A DNA stretch of 64,000 nucleotides from Acidiphilium sp. 37-60-79 (GCA_002279355.1 NCBV01000037.1:33894-97893); one strand, 5' to 3'. Counted from the first letter of the stretch, positions 34,086 to 42,180 are shown. Numbers and translations are program-made. The notes: generated from the letters alone by a model not told the origin.

Positions 34086-35585
34086 ATGGGAGTAGAGTTT
34101 CCATTCAAAATGAAGGTTGGATTATCTTATTGGTTCACTGGAATTCTGGCCGAGATGAACGGCGACTTCACCGGCTGGAGCGACGGCTCGTATGACTGGG
34201 CCGCGCAGCATATTGATTTCTTGCATGCGCCCGAAAAATTACCGAAGCTGGATGATGGTTTTTTCCACACACCCCTGAGCAAAAGAATTTTAGATGAGCT
34301 GCTTGAGATATTTTTATGTCTCATCAGCGGAGAGCATAAATCCATCCAGGACTACCTAACAGGCGTAAAATTTGCGTTTGTCGTCGGTTATCCTCGCAGC
34401 GGCGGCAGTTACCTAACCAAGGAGCTGTTTCGGTCGGTTGGGATTGATCATCGCCGTGTCTCCGAAGCGCTGGCGCATGACGGGTTCCCGGATATCGGTG
34501 AGAATTGGTTTGGGCCCAAGTCCACCGAGCCTTGTTATTATTTACAAGAGTCGATGTTGCAGATTGCCGAATTTTTGGTCCTGTCCAACAACTATTTCAT
34601 CGAGCGAAGCAGACCTGACCAGAGCGGCAAGATCATTATACCGAAAAAGATGCATAAGCTCATCAACTGGGCGGGCAGCTTGAAAATTGCCTTGGTGTGG
34701 CTGGCGGCTCTGATGGTGATCCATGGCAAATTCACGGTGGGGATGCTGATTGCGTTTTCGACCTATGCCAGCCAATTCACCAGCCGCGCCGATGGTTTGA
34801 TTGGGGCATGGATCGATCTGAAAATGTTGCGCCTTTATGGCGAGCGTTTGGCGGATATTGTTCTGACGCCGCCTGAGCAGAATTTGGAAAGCCTTTACGA
34901 CGGCCCTACCCCGGAACCGACTCTTGAATTACGGAACGTGAGGTTTCGGTATGCGGCGGGTGAGCCGTGGATTTTGCGGCACTGTTCTCTCACCGTGCCG
35001 GCGGGGCAGGCGCTGGCCATTATCGGGCCGTCCGGTGCGGGCAAGACCACGCTGGCGAAATTGATGTTGGGTTTGCTGCTGCCGACCGAGGGCGAGATAT
35101 TATTTGGCGGGATGGATATTCGCCGGCTGGGGCTGAAGGCCTATCGCGCGATGGTGGCGGCGGTGATGCAGGATGATCAGCTTTTTGCGGGATCGATTGC
35201 CGATAATATCAGCCTGTTTGCGCCGGATGCGGAGCAGAAAGCGATTGAGGCGGCGGCAAGTCTCGCTGGGATCCATGACGAGATTGCGGCGATGCCGATG
35301 GGATATCGCTCCTTGGTCGGCGACATGGGTTCCTCTCTCTCCGGCGGGCAGAAGCAGCGCGTGGTGTTGGCGCGGGCTTTGTATCGGGCGCCGAAATTGC
35401 TGGTGCTGGATGAGGCGACCAGCCATTTGGATGTTGCCCGCGAGCGGCAGGTTGCGGATGCGATTGCGCATCTGGCGATCACGCGGATCATTATTGCGCA
35501 CCGGCCTGAGACGATTGCGGCAGCGGATGCGATTTGCCTGTTGACAGGAGCGACAACGAGATTGTTAGATCGCGGGGGGACGTGA
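34086..35585 (+). CDS. In-frame chimera: sulfotransferase-like N terminus fused to exporter ABC
   Basis: About 499 residues from ATG 34086 (GTG 34068 also in frame). The first ~200 residues contain FAFVVGYPRSGGSYLTKELF, a sulfotransferase 5'-phosphosulfate loop, but no 3'-PAPS motif. At about 34677 the sequence switches to the last transmembrane helix of a peptide exporter (IALVWLAALMVIHGKFTVGM), then a full ATPase: Walker A GPSGAGKTT, signature LSGGQ, Walker B LLVLDEAT, H-loop AHRPE. The C39 peptidase domain and TM1-5 are missing. After LLDR a six-G run breaks the frame; with five Gs it would continue GRDQFKATPAEYAAYQSMIT to TAG 35701, two bases before peptide 3. As built it cannot be a complete exporter. 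Confidence 0.7.
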   Translation: MGVEFPFKMKVGLSYWFTGILAEMNGDFTGWSDGSYDWAAQHIDFLHAPEKLPKLDDGFFHTPLSKRILDELLEIFLCLISGEHKSIQDYLTGVKFAFVVGYPRSGGSYLTKELFRSVGIDHRRVSEALAHDGFPDIGENWFGPKSTEPCYYLQESMLQIAEFLVLSNNYFIERSRPDQSGKIIIPKKMHKLINWAGSLKIALVWLAALMVIHGKFTVGMLIAFSTYASQFTSRADGLIGAWIDLKMLRLYGERLADIVLTPPEQNLESLYDGPTPEPTLELRNVRFRYAAGEPWILRHCSLTVPAGQALAIIGPSGAGKTTLAKLMLGLLLPTEGEILFGGMDIRRLGLKAYRAMVAAVMQDDQLFAGSIADNISLFAPDAEQKAIEAAASLAGIHDEIAAMPMGYRSLVGDMGSSLSGGQKQRVVLARALYRAPKLLVLDEATSHLDVARERQVADAIAHLAITRIIIAHRPETIAAADAICLLTGATTRLLDRGGT

Positions 35586-35705
35586 TCAGTTTAAGGCCAC
35601 GCCAGCGGAGTACGCGGCCTATCAATCGATGATAACGTCTGTGGGCGATTTTATAGGGGGCATGGTTACTGGCATGGTGGGTGGGTGGAACAGCGGAGGT
35701 TAGGT

Positions 35706-35894
35706 ATGAGCAATCGGGAGAATATGACCGTGCGAAATGACAAAAAAGACTGCAATCTCAAGGTGTTGAGTGAACAGCAAACGAAGGCCGTTAGTGGCGG
35801 CGCTCACACATCGAGCTGGCAGAACGGCTATGAAATCGGCTATGTAATCGGTGAGGTAGCCAATATTGTCTACCAAGTTGCGGAGTCAATGTAG
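35706..35894 (+). CDS. Double-glycine-leader peptide 3
   Basis: 62 residues, start ATG 35706 with GGAGG six bases upstream. Leader NLKVLSEQQTKAVSGG differs from the MREL leaders of the sister cassettes but ends with the same VSGG. Mature part of about 30 residues, AHTSSWQNGYEIGYVIGEVA. Intact; follows the only near-complete exporter fragment. Confidence 0.65.
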   Translation: MSNRENMTVRNDKKDCNLKVLSEQQTKAVSGGAHTSSWQNGYEIGYVIGEVANIVYQVAESM

Positions 35895-36003
35895 AAATCA
35901 GCGAGCTTGCCGTCTAAGTCGGATATCCACCGCTTTCATTGGGATATCTGCCTTAGGTCGGTAAGTGTCGTAATAATGTCAAATGCTTGAGTTAGGAGGA
36001 TTT

Positions 36004-36813
36004 GTGACAATATCAGGAAAGCAAATATTATCTTATCTTACGATGATTTATTTTATCTCTTTCTCATTTGCTTTTTCTGGATTTTTACTTATATCGAATT
36101 ATAAGAGTTATACTCAACACTCATATTTATCCGGACTATTTTCACGATTTAATTTTTTTGCCGTCGCACTGATGTTTGTTGCCCCGGCTTTCGAAGAGTT
36201 GGGATTTCGCGCATTCCTTACCAAGAACCGCTATTTATTTATTGCCGGTTTTTCCATGTTTTTAACATATATCGAGGCAAGTATATATTATCGATTTATC
36301 ACAAAATTAAAGATTTTGCATACACCATATGCAGTCATAGTCGGTTATGAGAAAATCATATACTTTATGCCAGAAAATATAATTTTACTTTTAGTTATAA
36401 TTTTTGGTTTTAAAATTGACCTTGCAAGTTTTATTATGAAATATAAATATCGCTTGGTTTTTGTATCGAGCATATTTTTTGCTCTTTCCCATACGACTGG
36501 TCTCTGGGCAGCATCTGTGCCGTGGTATTTTCCTATATTTTTTGTAATACCACAATTTTGCGCGGGAGTTTTATTGAGTTTAATCAGAATGAAATATAAC
36601 TTGATTTCAAGTGTTACCGTCCATTTTTGCTTCGAGTTTTCTTTACTTATCGTCATCTCAGCCGCTAAATCGACAGGCTTCATCCCTGTCGTTCATATTA
36701 TGTTTATTGCTTTTTCAATAATTACATTATTTGGATTTTATGCTTGTGGATTTTTTAACTTCATCTTTCTTATTAGAAATAGAGGATCATCGTTACTGAC
36801 CGAAATAGGATAA
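36004..36813 (+). CDS. CPBP-family intramembrane protease, candidate partner of peptide 3
   Basis: 269 residues from GTG 36004, chosen because AGGAGG ends five bases upstream (ATG 35983 is also in frame). AT-rich, about seven membrane helices. The CPBP (CAAX/Abi) motifs are visible: EExxxR in APAFEELGFRAFL, then FFALSHTTG and VTVHFCFEF. Members process prenylated or bacteriocin peptides and include immunity proteins such as PlnI and SkkI. Position after a peptide gene fits that use. Confidence 0.7.
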   Translation: MTISGKQILSYLTMIYFISFSFAFSGFLLISNYKSYTQHSYLSGLFSRFNFFAVALMFVAPAFEELGFRAFLTKNRYLFIAGFSMFLTYIEASIYYRFITKLKILHTPYAVIVGYEKIIYFMPENIILLLVIIFGFKIDLASFIMKYKYRLVFVSSIFFALSHTTGLWAASVPWYFPIFFVIPQFCAGVLLSLIRMKYNLISSVTVHFCFEFSLLIVISAAKSTGFIPVVHIMFIAFSIITLFGFYACGFFNFIFLIRNRGSSLLTEIG

Positions 36814-36851
36814 GATATTTTTATTGATCCGTCCGCGCGATGGTGAACGCA

Positions 36852-36871
36852 ACGCGACAGTCATGTCGCGT
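36852..36871. repeat. Short hairpin ACGCGAC/GTCGCGT
   Basis: 7-bp arms around AGTCAT, 40 bp after the CPBP gene. The 100 bp that follow, up to the exporter fragment, have no recognised content. Confidence 0.35.
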
Positions 36872-36975
36872 CACGATGATAGTGGTGAAGATCTCCCCGC
36901 GCGATAACCGTTCCGGAAGGCATAATAACCTGATCGAAGTTGCAGCTATCAAGGTGTGGATTTTGGGAGTCAAGT

Positions 36976-37359
36976 CGACCGCGGCGATGCCGATGGGATA
37001 TCGTTCGCTGGTCGGCGACATGGGTTCCTCTCTCTCCGGCGGGCAGAAGCAGCGTGTGGTGTTGGCGCGAGCTTTGTATCGGGCGCCGACATTGCTGGTG
37101 CTGGATGAGGCGACCAGCCATCTGGATGTTGCCCGCGAGCGGCAGGTTGCGGATGCGATTGCGCATTTGGCGATCACGCGGATCATTATTGCGCACCGGC
37201 CTGAGACGATTGCGGCAGCGGATGCGATTTGTCTGTTGACAGGAGCGACAACGAGATTGTTAGATCGGGAGGCGTTCTGGCGCCCTCGGTCTGGCGATGC
37301 CGACGCCACGACGGCTTATCGTGGTTCATCAGAAAATGAGGATTTCGAACATGCGTGAA
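36976..37359 (+). pseudogene. Exporter ABC 3' fragment, cassette 4 (longest stand-alone copy)
   Basis: Encodes AAMPMGYRSLVGDMGSSLSG through Walker B LLVLDEATSHLD and H-loop to the tail [20 protein letters not shown] ending EDFEHA. The stop TGA overlaps the peptide ATG (GAACATGCGTGA). Walker A is missing. A plus-strand open frame begins upstream at 36840 in unrelated DNA. Confidence 0.8.
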
Positions 37360-37659
37360 TTGACGATGGATGAGGTTGCTGCGGTGTCGGGTGGGGCAGA
37401 TCAGTCTGCGTTGGCTGATTTTTGGGATTGGTTGACGAGTGGCGGCACCCCAACGCCTGTTGGGATGGCCACTGCCGGAGGCGCATGTGTGATAGCCGCA
37501 TTTATTCATGAGGGCGTTTCCTTCAATTTTTCTACAATAAGCTACGCAACCGGACGTCGTGACGGCGTGATGCTTCGCCGGCCAATGTGGGCGGAAAAAA
37601 CATCACCCAGCCAGATTACTTGGTCTGGCTGGGGTATTCTCGGGTTTATAACGTATTGA
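37351..37659 (+). CDS. Double-glycine-leader peptide 4
   Basis: 102 residues, start ATG 37351 overlapping the ABC stop. Leader RELTMDEVAAVSGG is intact and best matches the consensus. Mature part ADQSALADFWDWLTSGGTPT then GMATAGGACVIAAFIHEGVS. Residues 49-80 are encoded by the 99-bp segment that is duplicated in mtnP, and a stem-loop lies inside the 3' part, so the original stop may have been earlier. Confidence 0.65.
   Translation: MRELTMDEVAAVSGGADQSALADFWDWLTSGGTPTPVGMATAGGACVIAAFIHEGVSFNFSTISYATGRRDGVMLRRPMWAEKTSPSQITWSGWGILGFITY
37493..37591 (+). repeat. 99-bp segment duplicated at 53960-54058
   Basis: Identical over 99 bp by eye, same orientation, from TAGCCGCATTTATTC to GGCCAATGTGGG. 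No terminal inverted repeats evident. Confidence 0.9.
37606..37633 (+). terminator. Stem-loop at 3' end of peptide gene 4
   Basis: CCCAGCCAGA pairs with TCTGGCTGGG around an eight-base loop. Sits in the coding frame, unlike the stem-loops of sister cassettes, which lie after the stop. Confidence 0.5.
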
Positions 37660-37669
37660 GGAGAATAAA

Positions 37670-37882
37670 ATGACTGAAGAACCTCCAATTCGGCTTAAAT
37701 CGGAACGAAGAAAAAAATATCTAATCGTCTTATTTTTTGGAAGTATTTGCCTTATATTGGTAGACATTGTTGAGCGCTACTATAACAATTTGTATGCGTT
37801 GATCGTTGTGCTATGTGCAATTATCTTCACGTATATCAAGGATTTTAGTAGCTGGAGTAACTCAGATATTTGGAAAAAATAG
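37670..37882 (+). CDS. Small membrane protein, candidate immunity partner of peptide 4
   Basis: 70 residues starting ATG 37670 after GAGGAG. A basic N terminus (RLKSERRKK), two membrane helices (YLIVLFFGSICLILVDIV and LYALIVVLCAIIFTYI) and a short tail. Typical size for class II bacteriocin immunity proteins. Function inferred from context. Confidence 0.55.
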   Translation: MTEEPPIRLKSERRKKYLIVLFFGSICLILVDIVERYYNNLYALIVVLCAIIFTYIKDFSSWSNSDIWKK

Positions 37883-37933
37883 GGTGACTACGAACATCCT
37901 CCACGCGGCGCACGGCTAAATCATGTGATTATT

Positions 37934-38268
37934 GGCGAAGATCCATGATGAGATAGCGGCGATGCCGATGGGCTATCGTTCGTTGGTGGGCGATATGGGT
38001 TCCACCCTGTCAGGCGGGAAGAAGCAGCGCGTAGTGCTGGCGCGGGCGTTGTATCGGGCGCCGAAGTTGCTGGTGCTCGATGAGGCGACCTGCCATTTGG
38101 ATGTGGCGCGGGAACGGCAGGTGGCGGATGCGATTGCGCATTTGGCGATCACGCGGATCATTATTGCGCAAGATCGGGAGGCGTTCTGGCGCCCCCGGTC
38201 TGGCGATGCCGACGCCACGACGGCTTATCGTGGTTCATCAGAACATGAGGATAATCAATATGCGTGAA
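37934..38268 (+). pseudogene. Exporter ABC 3' fragment, cassette 5
   Basis: Encodes KIHDEIAAMPMGYRSLVGDM through the signature (LSGGK, with Lys for Gln) and Walker B. About 75 bp covering [20 protein letters not shown] are deleted (junction IIIAQDREAFW). The stop overlaps the peptide ATG. Confidence 0.8.
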
Positions 38269-38583
38269 TTAGTGTCGGGAGAGATCGAGTTCGTGAGTGG
38301 TGGGTCAGTGCAAAAAATGGGGTGGCCGTATAGCTCAAACGGAGCTGGTGGGTCATCTAATGGTGGAGGCTCAAATGCGGGCGCCCACCCGGTAGGTGCT
38401 ACCGAAAGTCCGGCGTTAGCTGGCGGGGAATGCGTAGCGAGTGTAGGCTTGGCTGTCATAGCAGTAGGCGCGATTGATCTCGTATCTGGAGGGACGGCGG
38501 TCCCAGCTGACGTAGCGATCGTTGCGGTTGTTGCTCCCGCATTAGCAGAGCTCGCGTGTGCGCACGCAGCCGCAGTCAGCTGA
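38260..38583 (+). CDS. Double-glycine-leader peptide 5
   Basis: 107 residues, ATG 38260 overlapping the ABC end. Leader RELVSGEIEFVSGG is intact and is the undamaged sister of cassette 2. Mature part: Gly/Ser/Asn-rich linker (SSNGAGGSSNGGGSNAG) then a hydrophobic VASVGLAVIAVGAIDLVSGG with two Cys in the region. Likely membrane-active. Confidence 0.65.
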   Translation: MRELVSGEIEFVSGGSVQKMGWPYSSNGAGGSSNGGGSNAGAHPVGATESPALAGGECVASVGLAVIAVGAIDLVSGGTAVPADVAIVAVVAPALAELACAHAAAVS

Positions 38584-38606
38584 CCAAAAATCTCGTAGGA
38601 AAACAA

Positions 38607-38641
38607 CAAGCCGGCATGAATTAGTGATATTTGTCGGCTTG
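38607..38641 (+). terminator. Stem-loop after peptide gene 5
   Basis: CAAGCCG and CGGCTTG, 7 bp, with a 21-nt AT-rich loop. Confidence 0.4.
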
Positions 38642-38661
38642 ACCTACGCATTAACTGAACA

Positions 38662-38952
38662 ATGATGGGACAACAAATGCATAAAATTGAAAAAATTAAG
38701 TTCTTAAAGTCATTTTATTGGATATTAGCATTTGTATCAATAATAAGTCAAACATTAAATGGCTATTATCGCTGGACCAACGTAATATTGCTGAATGGCA
38801 TCATTGCCTTATCGATAGAATTTTATTATCAGTATAAATCTTTTCAAACTAGAATTCCAAATATTGAAGTGGTAATATTAAGTTTTTATTTCATCGGAAT
38901 TATTTGTTTTGTTTTACAATTTATATTTTATTATTTCAAATTTATCGGCTAA
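38662..38952 (+). CDS. Small membrane protein, candidate immunity partner of peptide 5
   Basis: 96 residues (ATG 38662 or 38677), AT-rich. Three membrane segments (SFYWILAFVSIISQTL, VILLNGIIALSIEFYY, VVILSFYFIGIICFVLQFIF). No family recognised. Partner role inferred from position. Confidence 0.55.
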   Translation: MMGQQMHKIEKIKFLKSFYWILAFVSIISQTLNGYYRWTNVILLNGIIALSIEFYYQYKSFQTRIPNIEVVILSFYFIGIICFVLQFIFYYFKFIG

Positions 38953-38985
38953 ATAAAGAAAATAGATTGTTTCTTAATCATTAAC

Positions 38986-39099
38986 ATGGGACGAATGGTG
39001 TCGAACGGTGTGGATGTCGTTCGGAATGATGGATTGGAACTGGTGTCTCAGAATGATGATTTTCGGCGTGTGCCAAGCGAGTGGCAAAATGCCTATTGA
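38986..39099 (+). CDS. 37-residue ORF before sulfotransferase-like fragment
   Basis: ATG 38986 gives MGRMVSNGVDVVRNDGLELV to SEWQNAY, overlapping the next start by 11 bases in another frame. Acidic, with a C-terminal Tyr. Not recognised; could be chance, but its overlap with the sulfotransferase-like gene makes it a candidate substrate. Confidence 0.3.
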   Translation: MGRMVSNGVDVVRNDGLELVSQNDDFRRVPSEWQNAY

Positions 39100-39511
39100 A
39101 TTCTCAACAAATATAAAATTGCGTTTATCGTGCTGGTTTAACGGCATTCTCGCCGAGATGAACGGCATATTCACGGGCTGGAGTGACGGATCTTACGACT
39201 GGGCGTTTCAGTTACACGACTTTTTGCACTCACCAGTAGAACTGCCGACTTTGGACGACGATCTTTTCAAATCCGCACTGAGCAAGCGTATCCTGGACGA
39301 ATTGCTTGAAATATTTTTATGTCTCATCAGCGGAGAGCATAAATCCATCCAGGACTACCTAACAGGCGTAAAATTTGCGTTTGTCGTCGGTTATCCTCGC
39401 AGTGGCGGCAGTTACCTAACCAAGGAGCTGTTTCGGTCGGTTGGGATTGATCATCGCCGTGTCTCCGAAGCGCTGGCGCATGACGGCTCATCATGGCACA
39501 TCAGAGAATGA
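39089..39511 (+). pseudogene. Sulfotransferase-like fragment, copy 2
   Basis: 141 codons from ATG 39089, MPIEFSTNIKLRLSCWFNGI. From 39300 to 39486 the DNA is almost identical to 34300-34485 (LISGEHKSIQDYLTGVKFAF, then the PRSGGSYLTKE phosphosulfate loop), while the first third is diverged (SDGSYDWA is shared). It breaks after EALAHDG and joins the tail-end exporter DNA of cassette 6. Truncated before any 3'-PAPS motif. Confidence 0.7.
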
Positions 39512-39522
39512 GGATTTGGAAC

Positions 39523-39699
39523 ATGCGTGAATTGACTTTGGAAGAAGTTGCCTTTGTAACTGGCGCGCTTAACACTGCACAAGCGATCGGAAGCGGTCTT
39601 GAAGGAGCTGGGATTGGATTCGACGTGGCTGGTTTTCCCGAGATCGGAATTCCTCTTGACGTAATCGGATTTTTTGTCGACGCTCCATCCGTGCACTAA
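39523..39699 (+). CDS. Double-glycine-type-leader peptide 6 (Gly-Ala site)
   Basis: 58 residues, ATG 39523 in the conserved context GGATTTGGAACATGCGTGAA. Leader RELTLEEVAFVTGA ends Gly-Ala in place of Gly-Gly, which C39 peptidases also accept. Mature part LNTAQAIGSGLEGAGIGFDV, hydrophobic and Gly-rich. Intact. Confidence 0.6.
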   Translation: MRELTLEEVAFVTGALNTAQAIGSGLEGAGIGFDVAGFPEIGIPLDVIGFFVDAPSVH

Positions 39700-39705
39700 C
39701 CAACA

Positions 39706-39731
39706 GATAGCCCAGCTTACGCTGGGCTATC
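39706..39731 (+). terminator. Stem-loop after peptide gene 6
   Basis: GATAGCCCAGC, loop TTAC, GCTGGGCTATC: perfect 11-bp stem, six bases after the stop region. Confidence 0.65.
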
Positions 39732-39755
39732 GCCCCAGCCATCATTGAGGATTGC

Positions 39756-40094
39756 ATGATCATTGTAACAACAAATGAAATACGTCACAGGGAAATAAAG
39801 GAGATAGTCGGGCCAGTGTATGGCACCGCGATAAGATCCCGCAATTTATTTGGATTAATATTCGGTATTTTGAGGTCCTTGTTCGGAGGAAGCCAAGTTG
39901 GGTTCATAAAAATGACAAATCGCACAAGAGATCAGGCAATCAAGGCGTTGGAGGATCACGCTGAACAATTAGGCTGCAGCGCCGTTTTAGCGATGCGGTT
40001 TGATACAAGTGAAGTTATGGGTAAAATGACTGAGATTACAGCGTATGGCACGGGCGTCATTCTAGAACCCAAAAGCCAGAAGGACAAAATCTAA
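39756..40094 (+). CDS. YbjQ/UPF0145-family protein in partner position of cassette 6
   Basis: 112 residues. IIVTTNEIRHREIKEIVGPV, then TRDQAIKALEDHAEQLGCSA and MTEITAYGTGVILE are the YbjQ (DUF74) signature, a small pentameric fold of unknown role. It replaces the membrane protein seen in other cassettes; whether it confers immunity is unknown. Confidence 0.75.
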   Translation: MIIVTTNEIRHREIKEIVGPVYGTAIRSRNLFGLIFGILRSLFGGSQVGFIKMTNRTRDQAIKALEDHAEQLGCSAVLAMRFDTSEVMGKMTEITAYGTGVILEPKSQKDKI

Positions 40095-40114
40095 TCATAA
40101 CGCTTAAGGTTTGA

Positions 40115-40261
40115 AACCGGGTCTTCTCAGAACCTCTGCTTGTTCACGATAAATACAGCGAGTTTCCGCAATGGTCAGACCGCGCCGATGCGGCTATTGC
40201 TTCAATGAAATCAATCTGGTACGATCTCGGACTACGTTTCCCCACTCTAACACCCCTCTAA
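40115..40261 (+). pseudogene. 3' remnant of an unidentified gene
   Basis: Frame between TGA 40112 and TAA 40259-40261 reads LLVHDKYSEFPQWSDRADAA then IASMKSIWYDLGLRFPTL. It looks coding and may be a transposase tail, but no start precedes it. Confidence 0.35.
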
Positions 40262-40284
40262 CACTCCTCTAAAAAGGAGCGAAA

Positions 40285-42162
40285 ATGAAATTTTTCTCCC
40301 TTGCTGCCTTGATTATCGCCAGCGCGTCGTTCGGCACGGCGCTGGCGGCGGCACCTTCGGCCTCGGTCGCCGGGGCGCCGGTCAAGCTATTATCGTTCAA
40401 GGAAACGATCACGGTGCAGCCCAACGGCGATTATGTGCGCACGGTGCATAAAATCGTCGAGCCTTTGACCAAAATTGGTGTGCAGCAATTTGGGCAGAGC
40501 CACAACGTAGTCAGCAGCGACATGGAGAATTTCAGACTCATCACCGCAAAGACGATTGCGCCGGACGGCAAGGTTTATCCGGTAACAAAGTCCGATATTC
40601 ACACCCAGACCGCGCCATCCGCAGCGGCTGCGCCGACCTTTAGTGATGCGAAGATTGTCTCGGTCGAGTTCCCCAAGGTCGAGATCGGCAGCAAGCTCGA
40701 TATCACCTACCAGGTCACCAGGTTTCAGCCTTATTTCCCGAATGAATTCTCGATCGATGATACCGTGCCGTATTTTGGCCTAGCCGGTCTGGAGCAGGTC
40801 ATCATCCACGCGCCAACCACGATGCATCTGCTGACATCGGTGCGCGGCGGCTATGTGCTGCAAAAGAGCGTATCGGGCGATACCCAGACCATCACGGCAA
40901 CGCTGAAAAATCCCCCCTATCATCCGGCGCGCCCTGATGTTGTTTCGCCGTTTCAGTTCGGCCCGTTATTCGTCGCCACGACGTTTCCCTCCTGGCAGGC
41001 GGTGGGCAATGCTTATTGGGCGCGGGCGGGGCAGAAAGCGCAGGTGACGCCGGCGGTGCAAAAACTGGCGAACCAGATTGCCGGGCGAAAAACCGGGCGG
41101 GCGGCGGTTGATGCGCTCTATGATTGGACCACGACGCAAATCCGCTGGGTTGGCATTGAGCCTGGTTTGTCGGGGTGGATCCCAACGGCGGCGGGTCATA
41201 CGCTGGCGCGGCGTTATGGGGATTGCAAGGCGTCGGCCAGCCTGTTGATCGCGCTGCTCAAGGCCAAGGGGATTGAGGCTGAACCGGCCTTGCTCGATGC
41301 GGGGAGTAAAAATTTCAAGCTCAGCCGGTTGGCTGATCTCTATAGCCTCAACCATGTGATTGTGTATGTGCCCGCCTATCATTTGTTCCTTGATCCAACC
41401 TCGGGTTTTGCCGCGCCGGGCGAATTGCCGGTGGGTGATATGGATCGAAAGGTGATCCTGGCGAGCGATCATTCAACAATGGCCAAAACCCCATCTGGCC
41501 CGAGCGTTTACACGCAGGACACCACGGAAACGATTGACGCGTCCGGCACGTTGCATGGCCAGGCGGTGATCAGCGCCACGGGCTACAATGATTGGGTGAT
41601 GCGCAATTTGACGGCCCATGTGCCTGCAGCGGCGCGGCCACGGGTTGTGCAGGCGGTGTTGGCACAGGAGGGATTGGTTGGGTCCGGCCAGTTTGATCCA
41701 ACGAAACCCGATGATTTGACCAAGAATTTCGTGGTCCGGTCCAATTGGTCGGCCCCGCATTATTTCGCGCCGGGGCCGATTGTCACGTTGCGGCTGGATA
41801 AAGGGTTTGCGATGTCGCGGCCGGGTCAATATCTCGCGATGTTTGCCCGCCCCAGCAAGGCGTTTCCGGTGGTTCGGATTGTTGGCACGATCAATGACAG
41901 CATTACCCTGACGCTGCCGGCGGGATATAAAATTCTGGCCGCACCGCAGAGCCAGACCATCACCACCAGCGCAGGAAGTTTTGTGCAAAAGGTCGAGATC
42001 ACCAAGGGCGTGCTGCATGAAACCCAGCATTTCACCTTGAACCGGCTCTGGTATCCGCCGAGCGATTATGCGGCACTGCGCGGGTTGTTTTCCAAAGCGT
42101 ATCGGCTGGATCGGCAACAGATTGTTTTGCAAAAGCAGCTTGTGGGCACGAAGAAATCGTGA
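40285..42162 (+). CDS. Exported DUF3857 / transglutaminase-like protein
   Basis: 625 residues, AAAAGGAGCG ribosome site before ATG 40285. Signal peptide (FFSLAALIIASASFGTALAA). DUF3857 domain about 35-230 (ETITVQPNGDYVRTVHKIVE), then a transglutaminase-like core with Cys in RRYGDCKASASLL, His in SLNHVIVYV and Asp in FLDPTSGFA. The C-terminal 200 residues are DUF3858-like beta structure. Periplasmic, substrate unknown. First clearly native gene after the mosaic. Confidence 0.85.
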   Translation: MKFFSLAALIIASASFGTALAAAPSASVAGAPVKLLSFKETITVQPNGDYVRTVHKIVEPLTKIGVQQFGQSHNVVSSDMENFRLITAKTIAPDGKVYPVTKSDIHTQTAPSAAAAPTFSDAKIVSVEFPKVEIGSKLDITYQVTRFQPYFPNEFSIDDTVPYFGLAGLEQVIIHAPTTMHLLTSVRGGYVLQKSVSGDTQTITATLKNPPYHPARPDVVSPFQFGPLFVATTFPSWQAVGNAYWARAGQKAQVTPAVQKLANQIAGRKTGRAAVDALYDWTTTQIRWVGIEPGLSGWIPTAAGHTLARRYGDCKASASLLIALLKAKGIEAEPALLDAGSKNFKLSRLADLYSLNHVIVYVPAYHLFLDPTSGFAAPGELPVGDMDRKVILASDHSTMAKTPSGPSVYTQDTTETIDASGTLHGQAVISATGYNDWVMRNLTAHVPAAARPRVVQAVLAQEGLVGSGQFDPTKPDDLTKNFVVRSNWSAPHYFAPGPIVTLRLDKGFAMSRPGQYLAMFARPSKAFPVVRIVGTINDSITLTLPAGYKILAAPQSQTITTSAGSFVQKVEITKGVLHETQHFTLNRLWYPPSDYAALRGLFSKAYRLDRQQIVLQKQLVGTKKS

Positions 42163-42180
42163 GTTTCCGCTGAGCTAGCC

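Noticed and set aside
34086..35585. Reading the chimera as a genuine new two-domain enzyme
   Set aside because: The exporter part starts in the middle of its membrane domain and the sulfotransferase part lacks its second substrate motif, so a recombination scar is more likely than a designed fusion.
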